Shown here in pieces: positions 1 through 5,636 of a stretch of DNA of 6,576 nt (the stretch's first letter is position 1; each line of letters begins with the position of its first letter). Under the pieces are notes generated by a model. It ran no database searches. It was given only the letters and a program-made list of their open reading frames with translations, and was not told the origin of the DNA. The translations under genes and the position numbers were made by a program. This DNA is from an uncultured Clostridia bacterium. GTDB taxonomy: Bacteria > Bacillota > Clostridia > Oscillospirales > JAAYOS01. The stretch is from positions 1 to 6,576 of the forward strand of contig CALXAZ010000007.1 of assembly GCA_944386395.1 (NCBI GenBank), given 5' to 3'.

Positions 1-66
1 TACGACCTTGTAGGAATACTTCCAGCGTCTTTGCTGGATAGCCTGCAAAACGGCGAAACGGCATAG
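1..66 (+). CDS. C-terminal end of an unidentified upstream gene (partial)
   Basis: Frame 1 is open from the first base to a TAG stop at 64-66 and reads 21 residues, YDLVGILPASLLDSLQNGET plus a final A. The other two forward frames hit stops at 10-12 and 37-39. Composition is protein-like and the frame ends just before a probable terminator at 112-137, as expected for a gene end. The stop codon lies inside the stem of the hairpin at 56-83. The piece is too short for me to recognise a family, and it could be chance. Confidence 0.5.
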   Translation, partial: YDLVGILPASLLDSLQNGETA

Positions 67-83
67 CCGAAGCTACGCCGTTT
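56..83 (+). repeat. Strong stem-loop overlapping the upstream stop codon
   Basis: Bases 56-67 pair with 72-83 as 12 positions with a single A/C mismatch, closing a CGAA tetraloop. The left arm starts AAACGGC and the right arm ends GCCGTTT. An upstream copy of AAACGGC at 48-54 can pair with the same right arm (48-55 with 76-83, 8 bp), so two mutually exclusive hairpins are possible. No T-run follows, so it is not a standard intrinsic terminator by itself. It may protect the mRNA 3' end or be a dispersed palindromic repeat; the sequence alone does not decide. Confidence 0.55.
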
Positions 84-111
84 CCCGAAAACAATTTTAT
101 GCTGTTTTATG

Positions 112-137
112 AGTGCCGCCCAAAAGGCGCTTTTTTT
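112..137 (+). terminator. Probable intrinsic terminator of the upstream gene
   Basis: AGTGCC (112-117) pairs with GGCGCT (126-131) through one T-G wobble, around an 8-base loop, and runs into seven T residues (131-137). The stem is short but G+C-rich, and the location 46 bases after the upstream stop fits. Confidence 0.6.
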
Positions 138-172
138 ATGTTATTTTGAATTAAAAGAAGATACAGGATATC

Positions 173-252
173 TATAATATTGTGTTATATGAGGGGTATA
201 AAGCAGAAAATATAAAGATTTTTATGTTTAATAAGCCGTTTGCTGATATAAA
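173..252 (+). promoter_or_regulatory. Weak promoter candidates for the rhomboid-like gene
   Basis: The A+T-rich stretch before the gene has a TATAAT at 173-178 and a TGA-TATAAA extended -10 at 244-252. Neither has a good -35 at 17 +/- 1 bases: the nearest, TTGAAT at 146-151, is 21 bases from the first hexamer. The second would start RNA near 260 and give a leader of about 58 bases to the ATG at 318. Apart from this, 138-317 shows nothing I can name. Confidence 0.3.
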
Positions 253-303
253 ATATAAAATCTATGGACAAAACGGTAAAAAAAGGGTACAATCAAATAA
301 TGG

Positions 304-309
304 AAGGAG
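304..309 (+). promoter_or_regulatory. Ribosome binding site deciding the start at 318
   Basis: AAGGAG lies 8 bases before the ATG at 318. The in-frame ATG at 264 is preceded only by A+T-rich sequence with no such site, so 318 is the better start. The 18 residues between them would be non-coding leader. Confidence 0.75.
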
Positions 310-317
310 CGAGGCTG

Positions 318-1121
318 ATGAATAAATTTGAAAGGTTTTGCAACCGGCATGGCAGCTGGGGAATAAGAAACCTTATGCTTTATATTGTTATAGGGAATAT
401 ATTAGTGTTCCTGCTTGCGCAAACGGATAGAGGAGCACAGATAGTTTATAATTTATATTTTATTCCGGAGCTTATAAAACAGGGGCAGGTCTGGCGGTTG
501 TTGACATTTGTTTTTGTTCCTGCTTCTGGTAGTATATTTACATTTGCCCTTTCTATGTATTTTTATTATATGATTGGATCAAGCCTGGAGAGGGAATGGG
601 GTACGTTAAAATTTAATGTATTTTATTTCAGTGGAATGTTGTTTACGATGATATATTCGTTTTTGGCAGGGGCAATCGCGGATGCAACTTACCTCAATCT
701 TTCAATGTTTTTTGCCTTTGCCACCCTATATCCAGACATGCAGCTGTTGCTGTTTTTTGTGATCCCGATAAAGATAAAATATCTTGGATATATAAATGCC
801 TTGCTTTTCCTGCTAGGTATCGTCTTTAATAGATTTCCGTATAATATTCTTCCGCTTATTGCACTGGCAAACTATCTGCTGTTCTTCGGAGGCTATTTCA
901 TAGGATATTTCAAACGCCGTAGGTTCGAGACACAGAACACGATTGAGTTTAAAAGTAAAATACGGGATTTGAAGAAAGAAAGGGGATATTTGCACAAGTG
1001 TACTATATGCGGAAAGACTGATACCGATTACCCAGATATGGAATTTCGCTATTGTTCGCAGTGCAAAGGCTATGCGTGTTATTGTGAAGAGCATATCCTA
1101 AATCATAAGCATATAGAGTGA
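318..1121 (+). CDS. Rhomboid-fold membrane protein, probably protease-inactive, with C-terminal zinc-ribbon-like tail
   Basis: This 267-residue protein has about six hydrophobic segments between residues 18 and 198, followed by a soluble basic tail. Rhomboid landmarks are present: GQVWRLLTFVF (56-66) matches the GQ-WR-LT region before the first core loop, and LEREWGTLKF (90-99) matches the LE--WG--RF loop motif. The catalytic GxSG serine motif is not recognisable; the region before LYPD reads YLNLSMFFAFAT (125-136). The position of the catalytic His in the last helix appears to be Asn185 (IALANYLLFFGGYFIG). I therefore infer an inactive rhomboid relative that binds or routes membrane clients and does not cut them. 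The tail (228-265) holds CxxC (228, 231), CxxC (246, 249), CYC (254, 256) and H259, H263, H265, enough ligands for one or two zinc ions, probably on the cytosolic side. It is A+T-richer than its neighbours, stands alone, and converges on the GH31 gene across a shared terminator. The rhomboid-superfamily call is fairly sure; the client is unknown. Confidence 0.75.
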   Translation: MNKFERFCNRHGSWGIRNLMLYIVIGNILVFLLAQTDRGAQIVYNLYFIPELIKQGQVWRLLTFVFVPASGSIFTFALSMYFYYMIGSSLEREWGTLKFNVFYFSGMLFTMIYSFLAGAIADATYLNLSMFFAFATLYPDMQLLLFFVIPIKIKYLGYINALLFLLGIVFNRFPYNILPLIALANYLLFFGGYFIGYFKRRRFETQNTIEFKSKIRDLKKERGYLHKCTICGKTDTDYPDMEFRYCSQCKGYACYCEEHILNHKHIE

Positions 1122-1151
1122 GTATTATTTGGATGGAAATCGCAAAATAAT

Positions 1152-1193
1152 AAAAAGCGGAAAGGAAGCTAAAAATTTCCTTTCCGCTTTTTT
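1152..1193. terminator. Bidirectional intrinsic terminator between convergent genes
   Basis: An 11-bp perfect stem (GCGGAAAGGAA at 1157-1167 with its complement at 1177-1187) encloses a 9-base loop. It is flanked by five A residues on the left (1152-1156) and six T residues on the right (1188-1193), so it reads as stem plus U-tract from either side. It lies 30 bases after the rhomboid-like stop and 28 bases after the GH31 stop, and serves both. Confidence 0.93.
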
Positions 1194-1221
1194 ATATAGC
1201 AGCTGGCATGTGAGTATTGCG

Positions 1222-3177
1222 CTAAAGTAGTCTGTAAGCGAGTTGAGAGAAGAAGCGAGAATAGATCCCATCTTGCTTATAGAGGACAACAGGAGAGCCG
1301 AGAGGTGCTGGAATCGTGTGTTCACCGGGCTGATATTCTACCCCTGACAGCAGATGAACCCACGGGCTTCCTTCGGGTATAGTTACAAAGACCTCTGTGA
1401 CTGCTGCAGATAAAACAGGGGCTATCATTAGCTCCTCTCCCAAAAAAAACGTAGAGCAGAGATCTGCAAACTGAGGTACTTCCGGAAAAACGGAAAATGG
1501 ATGCCGGAGCACAGGTATCCCGAGCATTGTACAATTGTCAATGCAGGTTTGAATATATGGTGATATAAGGATATGGAGAGCAGCCATACGATTGAGGATA
1601 TTTGTTGTTTTTTGGTCATCCGCAACAAGCTCTGCAAGCCTTGTGGGGAGAGCTTGTATCTGCATAATTGGGGTAAAAACAGAAAGCTCTGCCCATCTGA
1701 CATACTGTTCAAGGAACATATCATCAGGAATTGAATTGGCGTAAACCCCAAAATTGCAGAAAGAAACTCCAGAGCCACTCATGCCAAGAGAGAGCATCTC
1801 GCTCAGAGCGCTTTTCAATCCATTCCCTTCAGCCCATGCGGCGGCGCTGCCGTTTGTTTCGGCAAGCTGTACATGTGAGCCCGGAGCAGAGGCTGTGTAA
1901 ATGATGAGTGGGGATGAAACCGAGCTTGATGCTTCTGTGACAAGCTCTGCCCAGAGCCTCACCCAGCGGTTTCTGATAGCAGCTGGTTTTTTGCCATTAA
2001 AAAGGAGACAATCATCGGGAGGATAAGATACAATATCTGCAACAAATCCTGAAAAACCGAGGTCAAAAATATTGTGTTTTATTATATTTTTCATCCACTC
2101 ACATGCTGAAGGATTAGTTAGGTCGAGGTGACCAACCATAAATCCTCCCATATCTGTGAGAAGATTTCCTTGGGTGCTATCTTTTATAAGATAACCCCGT
2201 TGAGACGCTTCGGCAAAGAGCTGACCTTCTATGGCAAAATGGGGATTGATATAACAGAGTACGCGGATGTTTGCTCTGTTTAGGGCAGATATTCCCTCGT
2301 CAAGATGGGGATATTCTTCGCGGTTCCAGGTCCAGTCCCAAAATTCGGTTTCGGATGTTCCGATCATTCTCCTACCTGTCCAGTCCCGAATTAAAAGGGC
2401 AGATACGGGTACTCCAGCTTCACGAAACTTCATAACGCTGCTAAGAAGGGAGGAGGAGCCGCCTGAAATGCCGAGAATTATTCCACGGTAGCACCAGGCG
2501 GGAAGGGGTTTTTTGCTGCCGGTAAAAGAATCTGAAAGCTTCAACAGCTCCTGTTCGCTGGTAGCATGACCAAGGGTTATACGCTCAGGAATACCGGAGA
2601 ATTCTGCCACAAAACTGTTGTTTTGTGTAAAATCTAGTTCTATCTTTCCGTCAAAAAAGAAAGCTGCAAAGCTAAGTGATTGGGTATGAAAAAATGGAAT
2701 AGTATGAGGAAAAGTGTGGGCATTGCGGTTAAGTAATCCTCCAAGAGATGCTGAGCTGTCAGATGGAAGGTCTGCCGAAGCCCAAAGCATAATTTTTTGC
2801 CCACGAAGATTGGGAGACGTGCGCACACCCCCTCCTCCAAATATAGCTTCTCCAGGTATTGTTGGGATGCGGATATATATCTTATCAAAATCGTGAGAGC
2901 TTTTATATAGCTTGAGGGATAGCGCACCGCTTGTCTCCTCTACGATAAATGAGATAGATAGGTTTCCTGAGAAGAAACGGAGTATTTTCAGGTTTTCTTC
3001 GTATTGTATACCGTCAAGTTCTACCGGACTGTTGAAAAAATTGCTGAAAAAGGAATGTTTTTTGGTTGGAGAGTTCTCTATAACAGATATAAAAGGAAAT
3101 GAATGACTGTGGTAGATCACAGTGCTGCCGTCTATGAGCAGACGGGTCGAATCGTTTGTAGTTTCAACTGTCAGCAC
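1222..3177 (-). CDS. Glycoside hydrolase family 31 protein, YihQ-like, with altered active site
   Basis: The 651-residue protein starts at GTG with AGGAGG 7 bases upstream. It has no signal peptide, so it is probably cytoplasmic. A beta-sandwich N-terminal part (about 1-225) leads into the GH31 barrel (about 226-555) and a C-terminal beta region. Matches to E. coli sulfoquinovosidase YihQ (recalled, 678 residues) run along the barrel: LPAWCYRGIILGISGG (225-240), RDWTGRRM (264-271), CYINPHFA (308-315), LDLTNP (351-356), FVADIVSYPPDD (378-389), SLGMSGSG (463-470), RWAELSVFTPIM (494-505). Asp381 lines up with the YihQ nucleophile. The acid/base Asp of the WAGD motif falls at Gly443 (TNGS), DIGGY becomes NFGVY (475-479), and the MRTH pair becomes Gln506 and Gln508. 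Of the five YihQ sulfoquinovose-binding residues, only Trp280 and Tyr479 seem kept. GH31 membership is secure, but sulfoquinovosidase activity is unlikely. It is either a GH31 with a different mechanism or substrate, or a non-catalytic sugar-binding relative. No sugar transporter or regulator gene is adjacent. Confidence 0.9.
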   Translation of the reverse strand: MLTVETTNDSTRLLIDGSTVIYHSHSFPFISVIENSPTKKHSFFSNFFNSPVELDGIQYEENLKILRFFSGNLSISFIVEETSGALSLKLYKSSHDFDKIYIRIPTIPGEAIFGGGGVRTSPNLRGQKIMLWASADLPSDSSASLGGLLNRNAHTFPHTIPFFHTQSLSFAAFFFDGKIELDFTQNNSFVAEFSGIPERITLGHATSEQELLKLSDSFTGSKKPLPAWCYRGIILGISGGSSSLLSSVMKFREAGVPVSALLIRDWTGRRMIGTSETEFWDWTWNREEYPHLDEGISALNRANIRVLCYINPHFAIEGQLFAEASQRGYLIKDSTQGNLLTDMGGFMVGHLDLTNPSACEWMKNIIKHNIFDLGFSGFVADIVSYPPDDCLLFNGKKPAAIRNRWVRLWAELVTEASSSVSSPLIIYTASAPGSHVQLAETNGSAAAWAEGNGLKSALSEMLSLGMSGSGVSFCNFGVYANSIPDDMFLEQYVRWAELSVFTPIMQIQALPTRLAELVADDQKTTNILNRMAALHILISPYIQTCIDNCTMLGIPVLRHPFSVFPEVPQFADLCSTFFLGEELMIAPVLSAAVTEVFVTIPEGSPWVHLLSGVEYQPGEHTIPAPLGSPVVLYKQDGIYSRFFSQLAYRLL

Positions 3178-3184
3178 CGAGGTT

Positions 3185-3190
3185 CCTCCT
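3185..3190 (-). promoter_or_regulatory. Ribosome binding site of the GH31 gene (GTG start)
   Basis: On the - strand AGGAGG stands 7 bases before the GTG at 3177-3175 within A6-GGAGG. No ATG nearby is as well placed, so the GTG is taken as the start. Confidence 0.85.
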
Positions 3191-3203
3191 TTTTTGTTCT
3201 ATG

Positions 3204-3215
3204 CCTACCGGTAGG
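3204..3215. promoter_or_regulatory. Perfect 12-bp palindrome in the GH31 leader, operator candidate
   Basis: CCTACCGGTAGG is fully self-complementary with no spacer, so it cannot form a normal RNA hairpin and looks more like a dimeric repressor site. It lies about 53 bases downstream of the predicted GH31 transcription start and 13 bases before its ribosome binding site, where a bound protein could block transcription. A chance palindrome is possible. Confidence 0.4.
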
Positions 3216-3243
3216 GTGGGCTAAATTGAAAAATTGACGACTC

Positions 3244-3261
3244 GGGGATACAAAAATCCCC
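3244..3261. repeat. Small stem-loop in the GH31 5' leader
   Basis: GGGGAT (3244-3249) pairs with ATCCCC (3256-3261) across a 6-base loop. In the GH31 mRNA it would fall within the first 25 or so bases after the predicted start, a place where hairpins often stabilise the 5' end. No T-run follows it in that direction. Confidence 0.45.
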
Positions 3262-3274
3262 CAATCCACTATGA

Positions 3275-3303
3275 AGTATACCACATACGACAGCAATTTA
3301 CAA
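3275..3303 (-). promoter_or_regulatory. Promoter of the GH31 gene
   Basis: On the - strand TTGTAA (3303-3298) is 17 bases from TATACT (3280-3275), and the -10 is preceded by TGG, an extended -10. RNA would start near 3268 and give a leader of about 90 bases. The -35 matches consensus at 4 of 6, the -10 at 5 of 6. Confidence 0.6.
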
Positions 3304-3308
3304 CAAAC

Positions 3309-3322
3309 AAAACAAATGTTTG
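3309..3322. promoter_or_regulatory. LexA-box-like dyad at the -35 region of the radical SAM operon
   Basis: The core AAAC-AAAT-GTTT (3310-3321) is a perfect dyad with 4-bp arms around 4 bases (AAACA/TGTTT if counted as 5 bp). Against the Bacillus-type LexA box CGAAC-RNRY-GTTYC, the AAC-RNRY-GTTY core fits while the outer C, G and last C do not. It lies between the two divergent -35 elements and overlaps the + strand one, so any bound repressor could affect both promoters. Confidence 0.35.
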
Positions 3323-3348
3323 AAAAATAAGAACGTTTGTGCTATAAT
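3320..3348 (+). promoter_or_regulatory. Promoter of the radical SAM/DUF4130 operon
   Basis: TTGAAA (3320-3325), a 17-base spacer and TATAAT (3343-3348) preceded by TGC (extended -10) make a near-consensus sigma-A promoter. RNA would start near 3355, 59 bases before the ATG. A second TATAAT at 3382-3387 lacks a convincing -35. Confidence 0.85.
3331..3342. promoter_or_regulatory. Second LexA-box-like site in the promoter spacer
   Basis: GAAC-GTTT-GTGC matches the GAAC-N4-GTTC core at 7 of 8 fixed positions (one T to G in the right half). It sits in the spacer and ends directly against the -10 hexamer, which is a typical place for SOS repressor binding. It is suggestive only; A+T-rich DNA gives such partial matches by chance. 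Confidence 0.35.
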
Positions 3349-3397
3349 TATTTTAAAAGTTAAACTATGGGATACCATACCTATAATACAGCACGGC

Positions 3398-3404
3398 GGA
3401 GGTG
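3398..3404 (+). promoter_or_regulatory. Ribosome binding site deciding the radical SAM start
   Basis: GGAGGTG is followed after 9 bases by the ATG at 3414. The in-frame GTG at 3402 overlaps this site itself and so cannot be the start. Confidence 0.8.
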
Positions 3405-3413
3405 GATATATAC

Positions 3414-4763
3414 ATGCTGACAGTTGAGCAAAAGCTTATTATACTTGGAAATGCTGCAAAGTATGATGCTTCATGCTCATCTTCTGGAAGTGGAAGAGCG
3501 GGCAAGGACGGCTTTGGAAACGGACATATGGCAGGGATATGCCATACATGGGCGGCAGATGGAAGATGTATATCGCTGTTAAAGGTTCTTATGTCAAATG
3601 CCTGTATTTATGACTGTGCCTATTGTATAAACAGATGTTCAAATTCGGAGACTCCCCGGGCAACCTTTCGTCCTGAGGAGTTGGCACAGCTAACCGCAGA
3701 ATTTTATAAGAGAAATTATATAGAAGGGCTGTTTCTAAGCTCTGGGGTTGTCAAAACGCCGGATTACACAATGGAGCTTATGATAAAGACTCTTCAGATA
3801 CTCAGATATGAGTACAGATTTTATGGCTATATACATGTAAAGGTGATACCCGGGGCAGACCCGCGGCTTGTCGATGTGATAGGGATGCTTGCCGATAGGT
3901 TAAGTGTCAATATAGAGCTTCCGTCGAATAATTCCTTAAAGCTGCTTGCTCCGCAAAAGGAGCGGGCAGGGATAATAGCCCCGATGGAGCATATAAAGCT
4001 TGCCAAAAAGCAAAATTTAGAGGACAGAAAAAAGTATCGTTCTTCACCGCTGTTTGCACCGGCAGGACAGACAACACAGATGATAGTAGGAGCAACACCG
4101 GATACAGATCTGTCAATACTTAGGCTATCGAAGGGAATGTATAGAAAGTTTGATATGAAAAGGGTGTATTTTTCGGCATATATGCCGGTTGGAAAACATC
4201 CGGCGTTACCGTCTGCCGAAAAACCAACTCCACTTTTGCGGGAACATAGGTTATATCAGGCGGATTGGCTTATGAGGTTTTACCGGTTTGATGCTGAAGA
4301 AATTGTTGATGAGAAATCCCCAAATCTTGATATAGAGTTAGATCCAAAATGTTCGTGGGCACTAAGGCATCTGGAGATGTTTCCGGTGGAGGTAAATACT
4401 GCGGACTATGAGCTGCTGTTGAGGGTGCCGGGTGTGGGAGTAAAATCGGCGCAGAGGATTTTGGCAGCACGCAAGACAAGAAGACTGGAGGCAGAGGATC
4501 TAAGAAAACTGGGAGTGGTGATGAAGCGTGCGCAGTATTTTTTGACAGCGAAGGGGAGGTTTGTTGGAAAGGTCAAGACAGACAGTCCGTACCTCCGTCA
4601 ATCACTACTAGAGCGGCGTCCAATGGGGCAGTTGAGTCTGTTCGATGGGAGTGCTTTGCCAGATATGTATGCAAAAGGATATGAGGGGCTGCATATATCA
4701 GATTCTACTGCGGCAGTAATGAATATGCTGCCGGCAATCTCGGCAATAAAGACAGAGATATGA
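3414..4763 (+). CDS. Putative DNA modification/repair radical SAM protein (TIGR03916 type) with HhH region
   Basis: The 449-residue protein opens with the family's LGNAAKYDASCSSSG-like N-terminus (11-25). The radical SAM cluster motif CIYDCAYC provides Cys64, Cys68 and Cys71 for the 4Fe-4S cluster that cleaves S-adenosylmethionine; Cys21, 43, 52 and 75 are further cysteines nearby. The barrel continues to about residue 260 (LFLSSGVV at 107-114, VNIELPSNN at 165-173). Residues 325-380 look like a helix-hairpin-helix DNA-binding region (VNTADYELLLRVPGVG, 327-342). Near the end, QLSLF (406-410) is identical to the consensus bacterial beta-clamp binding peptide. The family is known as the radical SAM partner of DUF4130 proteins, often linked to uracil-DNA-glycosylase-like domains; its substrate is unknown to me. 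Here it is the first gene of an operon with the DUF4130 gene 9 bases downstream. The promoter has LexA-like partial sites. I am sure of the family and infer action on DNA bases. Confidence 0.93.
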   Translation: MLTVEQKLIILGNAAKYDASCSSSGSGRAGKDGFGNGHMAGICHTWAADGRCISLLKVLMSNACIYDCAYCINRCSNSETPRATFRPEELAQLTAEFYKRNYIEGLFLSSGVVKTPDYTMELMIKTLQILRYEYRFYGYIHVKVIPGADPRLVDVIGMLADRLSVNIELPSNNSLKLLAPQKERAGIIAPMEHIKLAKKQNLEDRKKYRSSPLFAPAGQTTQMIVGATPDTDLSILRLSKGMYRKFDMKRVYFSAYMPVGKHPALPSAEKPTPLLREHRLYQADWLMRFYRFDAEEIVDEKSPNLDIELDPKCSWALRHLEMFPVEVNTADYELLLRVPGVGVKSAQRILAARKTRRLEAEDLRKLGVVMKRAQYFLTAKGRFVGKVKTDSPYLRQSLLERRPMGQLSLFDGSALPDMYAKGYEGLHISDSTAAVMNMLPAISAIKTEI

Positions 4764-4772
4764 GGAGGAAAA

Positions 4773-5528
4773 ATGCTCTATATATACGATGGAAGCTTTG
4801 ACGGTGTGATGACTGCTGTGTTTGAAATATTTGATTTTAAAGATAAAAGTGCAATGATACAGCCTGAAACGCAGAGCGAAAACATGTCATTTTATGAACG
4901 GCATAGGGTAATTACAGATTTTAGAAGGTCATTCAGAGTGCAGGCTGGATTGGAAAAGCTGGGAAAAGGGGTCCCGGAAAGAATGTATACGGCATGGCTG
5001 TCACACAGCGAAGGAATTGAGGATCTGATGCTTGCTGCGATAAGGCTCGGATTTAAGTACAGGGTAAATCCATTTACGCTTTTGCAGGATGAGCGTGTAC
5101 ATGCTTTAGATGGTATTGCAAAAAAAGTTGGCTCGGAGGCGCACAGGATGTTGCAGTTTGTGAGGTTTGTCAAATTGGGGGATGAGCTATATGCTGCTGA
5201 CATAAAGCCTGAATATGATGTTCTGCCAATGATTGGTAATCACTTTCATAAGAGGTTTCCTCAGTCGCGTTTTATGATACGAGATCTGACGCATCTACGT
5301 GCTATCATTTCTTCACCGCATGGGTGGGAAATAACATCGATACAATCGGCGCAGCCGCCTCTCCCACAAAATGGAGAATACGAGAGAATGTGGAAAAAAT
5401 ACTTTGAAATAATTGCAATAGAGCAGAGAAGAAATTTGAAGCTTCAGCAGCAGTTTGTGCCTAAGAAATATCGTAGTTTTTTGACGGAATTTTTAGGGGA
5501 AGATTTACCTACCAAAAGAAAAGGCTAA
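4773..5528 (+). CDS. DUF4130 protein, probable DNA metabolism partner of the radical SAM protein (TIGR03915 type)
   Basis: The 251-residue soluble protein starts at ATG with AGGAGG 4 bases upstream, overlapping the preceding stop region. Family features are the opening MLYIYDGSFDGVMTAVFEIF (1-20), the central KKVGSEAHRMLQFVRF (117-132), the segment DIKPEYDVLPMIGNHFHKRF (143-162), the WEI near 185, and the closing FVPKKYRSFLTEFLGEDL (228-245). In many genomes this domain is fused to a C-terminal uracil-DNA-glycosylase-like domain. This protein ends where the fusion would begin, so it is the short form. Tight spacing to the radical SAM gene implies co-translation and probably joint action. Candidate functional residues are His156, His159 and His174, but no mechanism is established. 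Length and sequence show no damage. Confidence 0.92.
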   Translation: MLYIYDGSFDGVMTAVFEIFDFKDKSAMIQPETQSENMSFYERHRVITDFRRSFRVQAGLEKLGKGVPERMYTAWLSHSEGIEDLMLAAIRLGFKYRVNPFTLLQDERVHALDGIAKKVGSEAHRMLQFVRFVKLGDELYAADIKPEYDVLPMIGNHFHKRFPQSRFMIRDLTHLRAIISSPHGWEITSIQSAQPPLPQNGEYERMWKKYFEIIAIEQRRNLKLQQQFVPKKYRSFLTEFLGEDLPTKRKG

Positions 5529-5566
5529 AGATAGATATTTCCCATGAAATAAATAATAAAAATTTG

Positions 5567-5595
5567 TTGTCGACAAGAAGAAAAGAATATATAAT
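5567..5595 (+). promoter_or_regulatory. Promoter of the ABC ATPase gene with palindromic -35 region
   Basis: TTGTCG (5567-5572), a 17-base spacer and TATAAT (5590-5595) form a promoter 53 bases before the TTG start. The perfect palindrome TTGTCGACAA (5567-5576) covers the -35 and could be an operator. No convincing terminator lies between the DUF4130 stop and this promoter, so readthrough from upstream is also possible. Confidence 0.6.
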
Positions 5596-5636
5596 CATTA
5601 CATCCGGTTATTATAAATGATGACCATTATTTTACC

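Larger units (their letters stand above)
3164..3427. repeat. 13-bp inverted repeat spanning both divergent start codons
   Basis: TGCTGACAGTTGA occurs on the - strand at 3176-3164 (start of the GH31 gene) and on the + strand at 3415-3427 (start of the radical SAM gene), identical over 13 bases. In each case it begins at base 2 of the start codon and is read in the same frame, so both proteins begin MLTVE although they are unrelated. Confidence 0.9.

Noticed and set aside
813..1094. - strand open frame opposite the end of the rhomboid-like gene
   Set aside because: It overlaps a coding region with clear family motifs and lies upstream of no promoter or ribosome binding site that I can see.
1222..3177. 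Naming the GH31 gene yihQ / sulfoquinovosidase
   Set aside because: Overall similarity is clear, but most sulfoquinovose-binding residues and the acid/base residue appear changed, so the specific activity is not supported.
3366..3379. TATGG-GATA-CCATA dyad in the radical SAM leader
   Set aside because: A 5-bp A+T-rich stem of a kind common in such DNA; no regulatory role can be supported.
3178..3413. Riboswitch in the divergent intergenic region
   Set aside because: The leaders are about 90 and 59 bases, and I see no known aptamer core or a terminator/antiterminator pair.
4892..5203. - strand open frame of 103 codons within the DUF4130 gene
   Set aside because: It is fully antisense to a recognised family; its Ser/Cys-rich composition is typical of a shadow frame.
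5537..5550. ATTTC / GAAAT stem after the DUF4130 stop as a terminator
   Set aside because: Only five A-T-rich pairs and no T-run; too weak to call a terminator.
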